Shown here one piece after another: positions 1 to 6,143 of a stretch of 6,963 nucleotides of DNA. Numbering within the stretch: position 1 is the first letter of the stretch; each line of letters opens with the position of its first letter. The notes beneath the pieces were generated by a model. That model worked only from the letters and a program-made list of their open reading frames with translations. It was not told the DNA's origin and did not search any database. The stretch is from Betaproteobacteria bacterium (lineage in GTDB: Bacteria; Pseudomonadota; Gammaproteobacteria; Burkholderiales; Casimicrobiaceae), in NCBI GenBank assembly GCA_005883655.1, contig VBDA01000184.1:1-6963 (forward strand), given 5' to 3'. The position numbers and the translations under genes were made by a program.

Positions 1-832
1 GATCGCCTGGCGCGACATCGTCGATGACCAGCATCGATCCCGCCGCCAGCACCGTCCCTTCGACTTTTTCCTTGCCGAGCCGGATGAATTCATCGGTGGC
101 AACGGCGTGCGTCTGATAGACGCGTCCCTTGTAGGATTGATCGTAGAGCGTCGCCTGGGGCAGCACTGCGGGGCCGCCGACGGCCGCGATCAGCACCGCA
201 TCGGGTTTGGCCGACATCATCTTCAGCACCTGTCCCGTCACGCTCTGGTCGGCGCGTGCGAAGCGCTCGCTGGCAACGATGCGGATGCCGGCTTTTTCGG
301 CGAGGCCGCCGAACACCTTGTACCAGTTTTCGCCGTAGGGGTCGTTGAACCCGATGAACGCCACCGTCTTCACGCCGTTTTTCAGCATGTGCTTGATCAG
401 CGCGGCGGCGATCAGATCGTCGTTCTGCGTGGTCTTGAATACCCACCGTCTCTTGGCATCGATCGGCTCGACCACCGACGATGTCCCGACCGTCGCCAGC
501 ATCGGCACCTTGCTCTCGGCGATGATGTCGAGGATCGCCAGCGCGTTCGGGGTCGTCGACGGTCCGATCAGCGCATCGATGTGATCTTCGCCGATGAGCT
601 TCTTGGCGTTCTGCACCGCTCGGGTAGTGTCGCCCCCATCGTCGAGCTGGATGTACTCGACGCTGGCATCGCCGATCTTCCTCGGCAGAAGCTCGCCAGT
701 GTTTTTTTGCGGGATGCCGATCGCGGTCGTCGGGCCCGTGGCCGAGACCATCAGCCCGACTCTAACTTGCGCCATCGCACCAGTGATGCCGAACAACAGT
801 GCGGCAGCGGATATCGCTAAGCGGCTGAACAT
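1..832 (-). CDS. Periplasmic substrate-binding protein of a branched-chain amino acid-type ABC transporter (C-terminus cut off by the window edge)
   Basis: This is an exported solute receptor that would capture a ligand in the periplasm and pass it to an ABC permease. The first 277 residues are visible. Residues 1-21 form a signal peptide: a short Arg-containing start, a hydrophobic stretch (AAALLFGITGAMA) and a signal peptidase I site AMA|Q. The mature part is a type I periplasmic-binding fold (Peripla_BP_6, LivJ-like): it opens VRVGLMVSATGP, continues with LIGPSTTPNAL, and has FIGFNDPYGENW at the start of the second lobe. Family members are usually about 370-400 residues, so roughly 100 are missing. 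The ATG at 832 is chosen because AGGGG (843-839) lies 6 nt upstream and the signal peptide follows at once. No permease or ATPase gene is visible. Betaproteobacteria carry many such receptors, often orphans, with ligands ranging from amino acids to aromatic acids, so the ligand cannot be named. The family is clear; the substrate is unknown. Confidence 0.93.
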   Translation of the reverse strand, partial: MFSRLAISAAALLFGITGAMAQVRVGLMVSATGPTTAIGIPQKNTGELLPRKIGDASVEYIQLDDGGDTTRAVQNAKKLIGEDHIDALIGPSTTPNALAILDIIAESKVPMLATVGTSSVVEPIDAKRRWVFKTTQNDDLIAAALIKHMLKNGVKTVAFIGFNDPYGENWYKVFGGLAEKAGIRIVASERFARADQSVTGQVLKMMSAKPDAVLIAAVGGPAVLPQATLYDQSYKGRVYQTHAVATDEFIRLGKEKVEGTVLAAGSMLVIDDVAPGD

Positions 833-884
833 GAGCTTCCCCTCTTTTGCCCTCGTTTTTTGTGCACGTCGCGCAAAGATGCGC

Positions 885-913
885 ATGCTATGCCGTCGGC
901 CGCTTCGCGACAA
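885..913 (-). promoter_or_regulatory. Candidate sigma-70 promoter for the substrate-binding protein gene
   Basis: On the minus strand TTGTCG (913-908) and TAGCAT (890-885) are separated by exactly 17 nt. Each box matches 4 of 6 consensus bases. Transcription would begin near 878, giving a leader of about 46 nt before the ATG at 832. The site lies wholly in the gap after the flavoprotein stop codon, so the binding-protein gene could be expressed on its own. A short perfect hairpin (871-884, GCGCA/TGCGC around a 4-nt loop) sits at the predicted transcript start. The boxes are weak and such matches arise by chance, so this is only a candidate. Confidence 0.3.
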
Positions 914-928
914 GCGCGTGGCGCCATT

Positions 929-2128
929 CTAGGCGACCTGCCCGGCGGCAAAGCCCGACGACCACGCCCACTGAAAGTTGTGGCCGCCCAGATGCCCCGT
1001 GACATCGACGACCTCACCGATGAAATACAAGCCCGGCACGCTCTCGACCGCCATCGTCTTCGACGAAAGATGCCGTGTATCGACGCCGCCCAGCGTCACT
1101 TCGGCCTTGTTAAAGCCAAGCGTCCCGGAAGGCAGCACCGACCAGTCATTGAGTGCCGCGCCAATCTCGCAAAGGCGCCTCTCGCTCAAGGATCTGACCG
1201 GACCGGTGGCCTGTTGCCCGCTCCCATATTCAACGCTCCACTGCTGCGCGAATCGATGCGGCAATCGCTGCGCGAGGAGGCCCGCGACGCTTGCAGACGC
1301 GCTTTTCTCGCTCGCGAGCCACGCGCTCGCGTCGAGTCCGGGCAGGAGGTCGATGTGTAGTAAATCGCCGCCGTTCCAATAGGAGGACGCCTGCAGGATC
1401 GCGGGCCCGGACAGGCCGCGGTGCGTGAACAACAGATTCTCGCGAAACCTGCCTTCATTGCATGACACCTCGGCGTCGATCGACACGCCTGAGAGATCGC
1501 CATAACGCTCGAGCGTCGCCGGCTCGAGTGCCAGCGGTACCAGAGCCGGCCGGGGAGCTACGACACCGACGCCAAACTGCTCGGCGATCCGATAGCCCAA
1601 AGGCGTGGCGCCGATTTTTGGAACCGTCAGACCGCCGGTGGCGACGACCAGCGACGTGGCGCGCACGGCAGCGCCCGAGGTCGAAACGATGAATGCGCCA
1701 CTCTTGCGATCGATCTTCTCCACCGCGCACGGGACGCGCCAATCGACCGCAGCACTTTCGCACTCCGCGCGCAGCATGGCAATGATCTGCAGCGCCGAGT
1801 CGTCGCAAAATAGCTGGCCCAGCTTCTTTTCGTGCCACGCGATACCGTAGCGCTCCACCAACGCGATGAAGTCGCGCGGCGAATAGCGCGCCAGCGCGGA
1901 GCGGCAGAAGTCGGGGTTTTGCGACAGGAAGTTCGTCGCGTCGCAATGAAGGTTGGTGAAGTTGCAGCGTCCGCCGCCGGAGATGCGTATTTTTTCGCCG
2001 ATGATCGGATAATGTTCGATGAGCAGTACGCGTCGGTCGCGTCGGCCCGCCTGGGCCGCGCACATCATGCCGGCAGCGCCGGCGCCGATCACGATGACGT
2101 CGTACGTTGCGGGACGCGCCGCAGTCAA
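929..2128 (-). CDS. NAD(P)/FAD-dependent oxidoreductase, HI0933/YhiN/BaiN flavoprotein family
   Basis: This is a 399-residue, probably cytosolic flavoprotein if read from TTG at 2128. An N-terminal Rossmann FAD site reads YDVIVIGAGAAGMM, with GAGAAG at residues 15-20. It is followed by the family motif SGGGRCNFTN (residues 50-59). The C-terminal FAD motif (about 366-394) contains GLYFIGEVVDVTGHLGG and QWAWSSG. Length and motif order fit PF03486/TIGR00275. One characterised relative, clostridial BaiN, is linked to bile-acid dehydroxylation, but most members have no known reaction, so no substrate is assigned. The frame stays open upstream to 2269 inside dnaJ, but those 47 extra codons are Arg-rich and unlike the family. 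TTG at 2128 puts nine residues before the conserved YDVIVIG; CTG at 2134 is an alternative. No strong ribosome-binding site is seen. The dnaJ stop is 52 nt upstream with no terminator between, so read-through from dnaJ is plausible. The family call is secure, the start less so. Confidence 0.93.
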   Translation of the reverse strand: MTAARPATYDVIVIGAGAAGMMCAAQAGRRDRRVLLIEHYPIIGEKIRISGGGRCNFTNLHCDATNFLSQNPDFCRSALARYSPRDFIALVERYGIAWHEKKLGQLFCDDSALQIIAMLRAECESAAVDWRVPCAVEKIDRKSGAFIVSTSGAAVRATSLVVATGGLTVPKIGATPLGYRIAEQFGVGVVAPRPALVPLALEPATLERYGDLSGVSIDAEVSCNEGRFRENLLFTHRGLSGPAILQASSYWNGGDLLHIDLLPGLDASAWLASEKSASASVAGLLAQRLPHRFAQQWSVEYGSGQQATGPVRSLSERRLCEIGAALNDWSVLPSGTLGFNKAEVTLGGVDTRHLSSKTMAVESVPGLYFIGEVVDVTGHLGGHNFQWAWSSGFAAGQVA

Positions 2129-2184
2129 AACCAGGAGCGCTTCGAGCTGCGCCGCCCTCGTTGATGCATCACGAACGCGCTCAC
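2125..2184 (-). other. Possible 19-codon bridging mini-ORF between dnaJ and the flavoprotein gene
   Basis: A GTG at 2184-2182 overlaps the dnaJ stop as GTGA. The frame runs 19 codons (VSAFVMHQRGRRSSKRSWF) and stops at TGA 2127-2125, which overlaps the proposed TTG start of the flavoprotein gene as TTGA. An in-frame ATG lies at 2169. The peptide resembles nothing I recognise and may not be made. The arrangement would let ribosomes finishing dnaJ re-initiate and reach a start that has no good ribosome-binding site of its own. Coincidence is quite possible. Confidence 0.2.
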
Positions 2185-3329
2185 GGCTCGAAGAATTCGC
2201 GCACCTTGTCGAACCAGTTCTTCGCCCGCGGGTTGTGCGCGCCCGGATCCTGCGCGTTGATCGCCTCAAACTCGCGCAGCAGATCCTTTTGCCGCGAGGT
2301 CAGCTTCACCGGTGTCTCGATCGCGACATGACAGAACAGGTCGCCGTAACCGCTGCTGCGCACGCCCTTGATGCCTTTTCCCCTCAACCGGAAAACCTGA
2401 CCTGTCTGGGTTTCCGCCGGAATCTTGATCTTGGCATGGCCGTCCAGCGTAGGAATCTCGATTTCGCCGCCCATCGCCGCGGTCGCGAAGCCGATCGGCA
2501 TTTCGCAGTGAAGATCGTTGTTCTCGCGCTGGAATACCGGATGCTCCTTCAGATTCACGACGACATACAGGTCGCCATGAGGGCCGCCGTTGAGCCCTGC
2601 CTCGCCTTCGCCCGAGAGACGGATACGGTCGTCGTGATCGACGCCGGCCGGAATCTTGACCGATAGAGTCTTGCTCTTCCTGATGCGGCCCGCGCCGCCG
2701 CAGGTCGCGCACGGCTCGGGCACGATTTTGCCGCTGCCATGACATTGCGGGCACGTCTGCTGGATCGAAAAAAAGCCCTGCGAGACGCGCACTTGGCCTT
2801 GGCCGTTGCACGTCGGGCAGGTCTTGGGCTGCGTTCCCGGCTTGGCGCCGCTGCCATGGCAAGTCTCGCAGTCCTCCATCGCCGGAATGCGGATCTTGGC
2901 TTCGGTGCCGCGCGCTGCTTCTTCGAGCGACAGTTCGAGGTTGTACCGAAGGTCGGCGCCTCGAAAGACGCCGCTGCCGCGACCGCGAGCGCCGCCCTGG
3001 CCGCCAAAAATTTCGCCGAAGATATCCCCGAAGGCATCGGCGAAACCGCCGAATCCCTCCGCCCCGCCGAATCCGCGCGCACCCGCAGCGCCGAAACCGG
3101 CAGACGGATCGACGCCGGCGTGTCCGAACTGATCGTAAGCCTGCCGTTTGCGAGCGTCGGTCAGGACCTCGTACGCTTCCTTCGCCTCCTTGAATTTCTC
3201 TTCCGAGCCCTTGTCCGGATTGCGGTCCGGATGATGCTTCATCGCCAGCTTGCGATAAGCCTTCTTGATGTCCTCATCGGACGCGTCGCGATTGACGCCA
3301 AGTGTCGTGTAGTAGTCGCGCTTAGCCAT
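2181..3329 (-). CDS. dnaJ: Chaperone protein DnaJ (Hsp40 co-chaperone)
   Basis: DnaJ binds unfolded proteins, hands them to DnaK and stimulates DnaK's ATPase in the cytosol. The 382 residues show the full type I layout. The J domain (about 1-70) has the HPD motif at 33-35, the residues essential for stimulating DnaK. A Gly/Phe-rich linker (about 73-122) contains the DIFGEIFGG segment. Four CxxCxGxG zinc-binding repeats have Cys pairs at 154/157, 171/174, 193/196 and 207/210. The C-terminal client-binding domains follow. Length is normal for the family (about 375-385) and no key residue is missing. The ATG at 3329 opens MAKRDYYTTLGV, the standard DnaJ start. The Shine-Dalgarno is poor (GGGA at 3342-3339 is 9 nt away; GAAG at 3334-3331 is too close), which would fit less DnaJ than DnaK. 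It lies 162 bp after dnaK across two large palindromes and is presumably at least partly co-transcribed with dnaK. Confidence 0.99.
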   Translation of the reverse strand: MAKRDYYTTLGVNRDASDEDIKKAYRKLAMKHHPDRNPDKGSEEKFKEAKEAYEVLTDARKRQAYDQFGHAGVDPSAGFGAAGARGFGGAEGFGGFADAFGDIFGEIFGGQGGARGRGSGVFRGADLRYNLELSLEEAARGTEAKIRIPAMEDCETCHGSGAKPGTQPKTCPTCNGQGQVRVSQGFFSIQQTCPQCHGSGKIVPEPCATCGGAGRIRKSKTLSVKIPAGVDHDDRIRLSGEGEAGLNGGPHGDLYVVVNLKEHPVFQRENNDLHCEMPIGFATAAMGGEIEIPTLDGHAKIKIPAETQTGQVFRLRGKGIKGVRSSGYGDLFCHVAIETPVKLTSRQKDLLREFEAINAQDPGAHNPRAKNWFDKVREFFEP

Positions 3330-3366
3330 TCTTCAGTTTCCCAACCTCGGTCCCCTGACAGCAATC

Positions 3367-3420
3367 GGCCGAGTTAAGGGGCGCCTCATTGTCCAATAAG
3401 GCGCCCACTTCAACTCGGCC
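3367..3420. repeat. 54-bp imperfect palindrome in the dnaK-dnaJ spacer (dnaJ-proximal)
   Basis: Outer arms GGCCGAGTT (3367-3375) and AACTCGGCC (3412-3420) pair perfectly over 9 bp. Inside them AAG pairs with CTT, and GGGCGCCT (3379-3386) pairs with AGGCGCCC (3399-3406), leaving only single-base bulges. The apex can add ATT/AAT around GTCC. About 20 or more base pairs could form in RNA or as a cruciform. On the transcribed minus strand no run of T follows, so this is not a classical Rho-independent terminator. It could be an mRNA-stabilising or attenuating hairpin, or a dispersed palindromic repeat. The structure is seen directly; its role is inferred. Confidence 0.85.
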
Positions 3421-3421
3421 A

Positions 3422-3493
3422 GATATCACGTCACCGGGCGGGCAAACGGGTCGCGAATATCGCTATCGTCCCGCCGCCCGGCGACCTGATATC
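3422..3493. repeat. 72-bp imperfect palindrome at the dnaK 3' end
   Basis: Arms of 20 nt pair with two mismatches: GATATCA (3422-3428) with TGATATC (3487-3493), GTC (3430-3432) with GAC (3483-3485), and CCGGGCGG (3434-3441) with CCGCCCGG (3474-3481). The interior can add CGGG/CCCG and a small GCGA-ATA-TCGC hairpin. The outer arm includes two bases of the dnaK stop codon (3494-3492). No T tract follows on the minus strand, so it is not a canonical intrinsic terminator. A 3'-end hairpin here would protect upstream dnaK mRNA from 3' exonucleases or reduce read-through into dnaJ. Only one base separates it from the second palindrome. Confidence 0.85.
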
Positions 3494-5441
3494 ACTTCTT
3501 GTCTTTGACTTCCGTAAATTCGGCGTCGACGACCTTTTCCTCGCCACTCTCGCCTGCTCCGCCCCTAGCCTTGTCGCTTCCGCCCTGAGGATTGGCGCCG
3601 GCTTGCGCCTCCGCCTGCGACTGCGCGTACATCGCCTCGCCGAGTTTCTGCGACGCCGTCATCAGCGCCTGCGCCTTGGCCTCCATTGCATCCTTGCCCG
3701 CGTCCTTGTCCTTGAGCAGCTCTTCGGCTTCCTTCAATGCACCCTCGATCTTGCCCTTTTCGTCGGCGCCGATCTTGTCGCCATACTCGGTCACCGATTT
3801 TTGCACGCTGTGCACCAGCGCGTCGAGGTGATTGCGCGCCTGCACGGTCTCGAGCATCTTCCGATCGTCCTCGGCATGCTCCTCGGCGTCCTTGACCATT
3901 TTCTGGATCTCGGTCTCGGAGAGGCCCGACGACGCTTTGATGGTGATCTTGTTTTCCTTGCCGGTCACCTTGTCCTTGGCATTGACGTGCAGGATGCCGT
4001 TGGCGTCGATGTCGAACGTGACCTCGATCTGCGGCAGGCCGCGAGGCGCCGGCGGAATCCCTTCCAGATTGAATTGGCCGAGGCTCTTGTTGCCCGACGC
4101 CACGTCACGCTCGCCCTGCAGCACGTGGATGGTCACCGCCGCCTGATTGTCGTCGGCGGTCGAGAACACCTGCTGCGCCTTGGTCGGAATGGTCGTGTTC
4201 TTCTGGATGAGCTTGGTCATCACGCCGCCCAGCGTCTCAATGCCCAGCGACAGTGGCGTCACGTCGAGCAGCAGCACGTCCTTGACGTCGCCCTGCAGCA
4301 CACCGGCCTGGATCGCCGCGCCCACCGCGACCGCTTCGTCCGGGTTGACGTCCTTGCGCGGCTCCTTGCCGAAGAATTCCTTCACCTTTTCCTGCACCTT
4401 CGGCATCCGCGTCATGCCGCCGACCAGAATCACGTCGCCGACGTCGGACAGCTTGACGCCTGCGTCCTTGATCGCAATCCGGCACGGCTCGATGGTGCGC
4501 TCGATCAGATCCTCGACCAGCGCCTCGAACTTGGCGCGGGTGATTTTGATCGACAGATGCTTCGGGCCGGACTTATCGGCGGTGATATACGGCAGGTTGA
4601 TCTCGGTCTGCTGTGAGCTCGACAACTCGATTTTCGCCTTCTCCGCCGATTCCTTCAGCCGCTGCAGCGCGAGCACGTCGTTCTTGAGGTCGACGCCCTG
4701 ATCGCGCTTGAATTCGGTGACGATATAGTCGATCAGACGCTGGTCGAAGTCCTCGCCGCCGAGAAAGGTGTCGCCGTTGGTCGACATGACCTCGAACTGG
4801 TGCTCACCCTCGACGCTGGCGATCTCGATGATGGAGATGTCGAACGTGCCGCCGCCCAGGTCGTAGACGGCGATCTTGCGATCGCCTTCCTTCTTGTCCA
4901 TCCCGAAGGCGAGCGCCGCCGCAGTCGGCTCGTTGATGATCCGCTTGACCTCGAGGCCGGCGATCCTGCCTGCGTCCTTGGTCGCCTGCCGCTGCGAGTC
5001 GTTGAAATACGCAGGCACGGTAATCACCGCCTCGGTGACTTCCTCGCCGAGATAATCTTCGGCGGTCTTTTTCATCTTGCGCAGGATTTCCGCCGATACT
5101 TGCTGCGGCCCGATCTTCTTGCCGCGCACCTCGACCCAGGCGTCGCCGTTGTCGGCGCGAACGATCTTATAGGGCATCAGGGCGATGTCCTTCTGCACTT
5201 CCTTTTCCTCGAAGCGGCGGCCGATCAGCCGCTTGATCGCATAGAGGGTGTTCTTGGCATTGGTGACGGCCTGCCGCTTGGCCGGTGCGCCGACGAGAAT
5301 CTCGCCGTCATCCTGATAGGCGACGACCGACGGGGTCGTGCGGGCGCCTTCCGAGTTTTCGATCACTTTGGGCTTGCCGCCTTCCATGATGGCGACGCAG
5401 CTGTTGGTCGTACCGAGGTCGATACCGATTGTCTTGGCCAT
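3492..5441 (-). CDS. dnaK: Chaperone protein DnaK (Hsp70)
   Basis: DnaK is the cytosolic ATP-driven Hsp70 that binds and releases exposed hydrophobic peptides, working with DnaJ and GrpE. The 649-residue product is full length. The nucleotide-binding domain (1-387) has the phosphate-1 motif IDLGTTNSC (7-15), DLGGGTFD (194-201) and VILVGGMTRMPKVQ (337-350). The interdomain linker DVLLLDVTP (388-396) is intact. The beta-sandwich substrate domain follows (about 397-505), then the helical lid (about 506-605), a Gly/Ala/Gln-rich flexible tail and the typical bacterial ending VVDAEFTEVKDKK. The ATG at 5441 is supported by AAGGAA (5453-5448) 6 nt upstream and by the universal MAKTIGIDLGTTNS start. 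A likely sigma-32 promoter lies in the gap before it, so it probably has its own heat-shock transcript as well as read-through from grpE. A long palindrome begins at its stop codon. The sequence looks betaproteobacterial; no defects were seen. Confidence 0.99.
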   Translation of the reverse strand: MAKTIGIDLGTTNSCVAIMEGGKPKVIENSEGARTTPSVVAYQDDGEILVGAPAKRQAVTNAKNTLYAIKRLIGRRFEEKEVQKDIALMPYKIVRADNGDAWVEVRGKKIGPQQVSAEILRKMKKTAEDYLGEEVTEAVITVPAYFNDSQRQATKDAGRIAGLEVKRIINEPTAAALAFGMDKKEGDRKIAVYDLGGGTFDISIIEIASVEGEHQFEVMSTNGDTFLGGEDFDQRLIDYIVTEFKRDQGVDLKNDVLALQRLKESAEKAKIELSSSQQTEINLPYITADKSGPKHLSIKITRAKFEALVEDLIERTIEPCRIAIKDAGVKLSDVGDVILVGGMTRMPKVQEKVKEFFGKEPRKDVNPDEAVAVGAAIQAGVLQGDVKDVLLLDVTPLSLGIETLGGVMTKLIQKNTTIPTKAQQVFSTADDNQAAVTIHVLQGERDVASGNKSLGQFNLEGIPPAPRGLPQIEVTFDIDANGILHVNAKDKVTGKENKITIKASSGLSETEIQKMVKDAEEHAEDDRKMLETVQARNHLDALVHSVQKSVTEYGDKIGADEKGKIEGALKEAEELLKDKDAGKDAMEAKAQALMTASQKLGEAMYAQSQAEAQAGANPQGGSDKARGGAGESGEEKVVDAEFTEVKDKK

Positions 5442-5469
5442 GATTTTTTCCTTCCGTTCCGGGAATTGC

Positions 5470-5525
5470 TTGCTTGAGCTTTATCTGAGGCGTTAGTTGG
5501 GTCTGGTGCGTCTGGATTCAAGCAA
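5470..5525. repeat. 8-bp inverted repeat flanking the dnaK promoter
   Basis: TTGCTTGA (5470-5477) and TCAAGCAA (5518-5525) are perfect inverted copies 40 bp apart. One arm overlaps the putative sigma-32 -35 box and the other lies in the predicted dnaK leader. It is not the HrcA operator CIRCE (TTAGCACTC-N9-GAGTGCTAA), no copy of which is seen in the window. It could be a regulator site, a hairpin in transcripts reading through from grpE, or chance. Confidence 0.4.
5495..5522 (-). promoter_or_regulatory. Putative sigma-32 (RpoH) heat-shock promoter of dnaK
   Basis: On the minus strand CTTGAA (5522-5517) exactly matches the core of the sigma-32 -35 consensus. It is followed after 14 nt by ACCCAACT (5502-5495), which matches the -10 consensus CCCCATNT at five of seven fixed positions. 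Spacing is within the usual range. Transcription would begin near 5488, giving a leader of about 47 nt before the dnaK ATG. The position between grpE and dnaK would let dnaK be induced separately from hemH-grpE. The -10 box is imperfect and no start site has been mapped. Confidence 0.55.
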
Positions 5526-5536
5526 AAAGGAGCGCT

Positions 5537-6091
5537 TTAAACCGGGCTTTCGGGACTCTTGGCGACGGCAACCAGCGCCGGCCGGAGCACGCGATCGTTG
5601 AGCAGATACCCCTTCTGAAAAACCTGAACCACGGTGCCTGGCGGCTCTCCCGACTCGATCATGGTCATCGCCTGGTGGCGATGAGGATCGTATTTTTCAT
5701 GCAAAGGATTGATCTCGACGATGTCCGCTTTGTCGAATGCAGCCTCGAGGTTCTTGAGCGTCAAGGCCACGCCGTCCCGCAGTGCCTCGGTCTTGGCGTT
5801 CGGCGTCGCCAGGGTCAGCTCCAGCGCGTCCTTGACCGCCAGTAACTCCTGCGCAAAGCGCTCGACCGCGTACTTGTGCGCCTTGGCGACGTCGTTCTGG
5901 GCCAGCCGCCGGGTGTTGTCTGCCTCGGCTTTGGCGCGGAGCCACGCGTCCCTGAGTTCGCCGGCTTCGGCTTCGGCACGTTTGAGCTGGGCAGGCAAGT
6001 CGAAGCCATCTCCTGCTTCGTCTGCGGCCGCGTCCGCCGGCGACGGCGGGGAAATTCGTTCACTTCGGGACAGATGGGGCCGTTTGCACAT
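5537..6091 (-). CDS. grpE: GrpE, nucleotide exchange factor for DnaK
   Basis: GrpE is a dimeric cytosolic protein that opens the DnaK nucleotide cleft to release ADP; in other bacteria it also acts as a thermosensor through its long helices. The 184 residues show the family layout. There is a disordered, Ala/Asp/Pro-rich N-terminus (1-30). A long charged coiled-coil helix follows (about 32-90), including RDAWLRAKAEADNTRRLAQ. A four-helix bundle segment comes next, then the C-terminal beta domain that contacts DnaK (about 125-178) with the signature NPLHEKYDPHRHQAM and VVQVFQKGYLLNDRVLRPA. Length is typical (about 170-200). The ATG at 6091 is the first possible start because an in-frame TGA lies two codons upstream; GGAGG (6107-6103) is 11 nt away, a rather long spacing. 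It follows hemH by 52 nt and precedes dnaK by 95 nt, the usual betaproteobacterial order. Confidence 0.98.
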   Translation of the reverse strand: MCKRPHLSRSERISPPSPADAAADEAGDGFDLPAQLKRAEAEAGELRDAWLRAKAEADNTRRLAQNDVAKAHKYAVERFAQELLAVKDALELTLATPNAKTEALRDGVALTLKNLEAAFDKADIVEINPLHEKYDPHRHQAMTMIESGEPPGTVVQVFQKGYLLNDRVLRPALVAVAKSPESPV

Positions 6092-6108
6092 GTTTCAACC
6101 CGCCTCCA

Positions 6109-6138
6109 CCCGGGCTGCTGGAATGAATCCCCGGGCTG
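6109..6138. repeat. Two 9-bp direct repeats between hemH and grpE
   Basis: CCCGGGCTG occurs at 6109-6117 and again at 6130-6138, start to start 21 bp (about two helical turns). Since CCCGGG is its own complement, the two copies could also pair as a 6-bp hairpin with a 15-nt loop in mRNA, just after the hemH stop and just before the grpE ribosome-binding site. No T run follows, so a standard terminator is unlikely. A protein-binding site or a chance GC-rich repeat are both possible. Confidence 0.45.
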
Positions 6139-6143
6139 TTTTC

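Noticed and set aside
107..820. Plus-strand open frame of 237 codons.
   Set aside because: The minus strand over the same bases encodes a clear signal peptide and periplasmic-binding protein; the plus-strand product is a low-complexity shadow.
901..916. Short hairpin CGCTT/AAGCG just past the flavoprotein stop as a terminator.
   Set aside because: The stem is only 5 bp and no T run follows on the minus strand.
2129..2269. Upstream extension of the flavoprotein frame giving a 446-residue protein overlapping dnaJ by 89 bp.
   Set aside because: The added 47 residues are Arg/Ser/Thr-rich, lie in the shadow of the conserved DnaJ C-terminus, and precede a normal family N-terminus (YDVIVIGAGAAG).
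3367..3493. Reading the two palindromes as a tandem pair of Rho-independent terminators after dnaK.
   Set aside because: Neither stem is followed by a T run on the transcribed strand, and dnaJ follows in the same direction without a clear promoter of its own.
3603..4616. Long plus-strand open frame (337 codons) opposite dnaK, with others opposite dnaJ (2739-3377) and grpE/hemH (5709-6827).
   Set aside because: These are antisense shadows of strongly conserved genes in GC-rich DNA; their translations are His/Arg/Leu- or Ser/Ala-rich with no family motifs.
5442..5536. CIRCE operator for HrcA upstream of dnaK.
   Set aside because: No TTAGCACTC-N9-GAGTGCTAA or close variant is present; the inverted repeat found there has different sequence and spacing.
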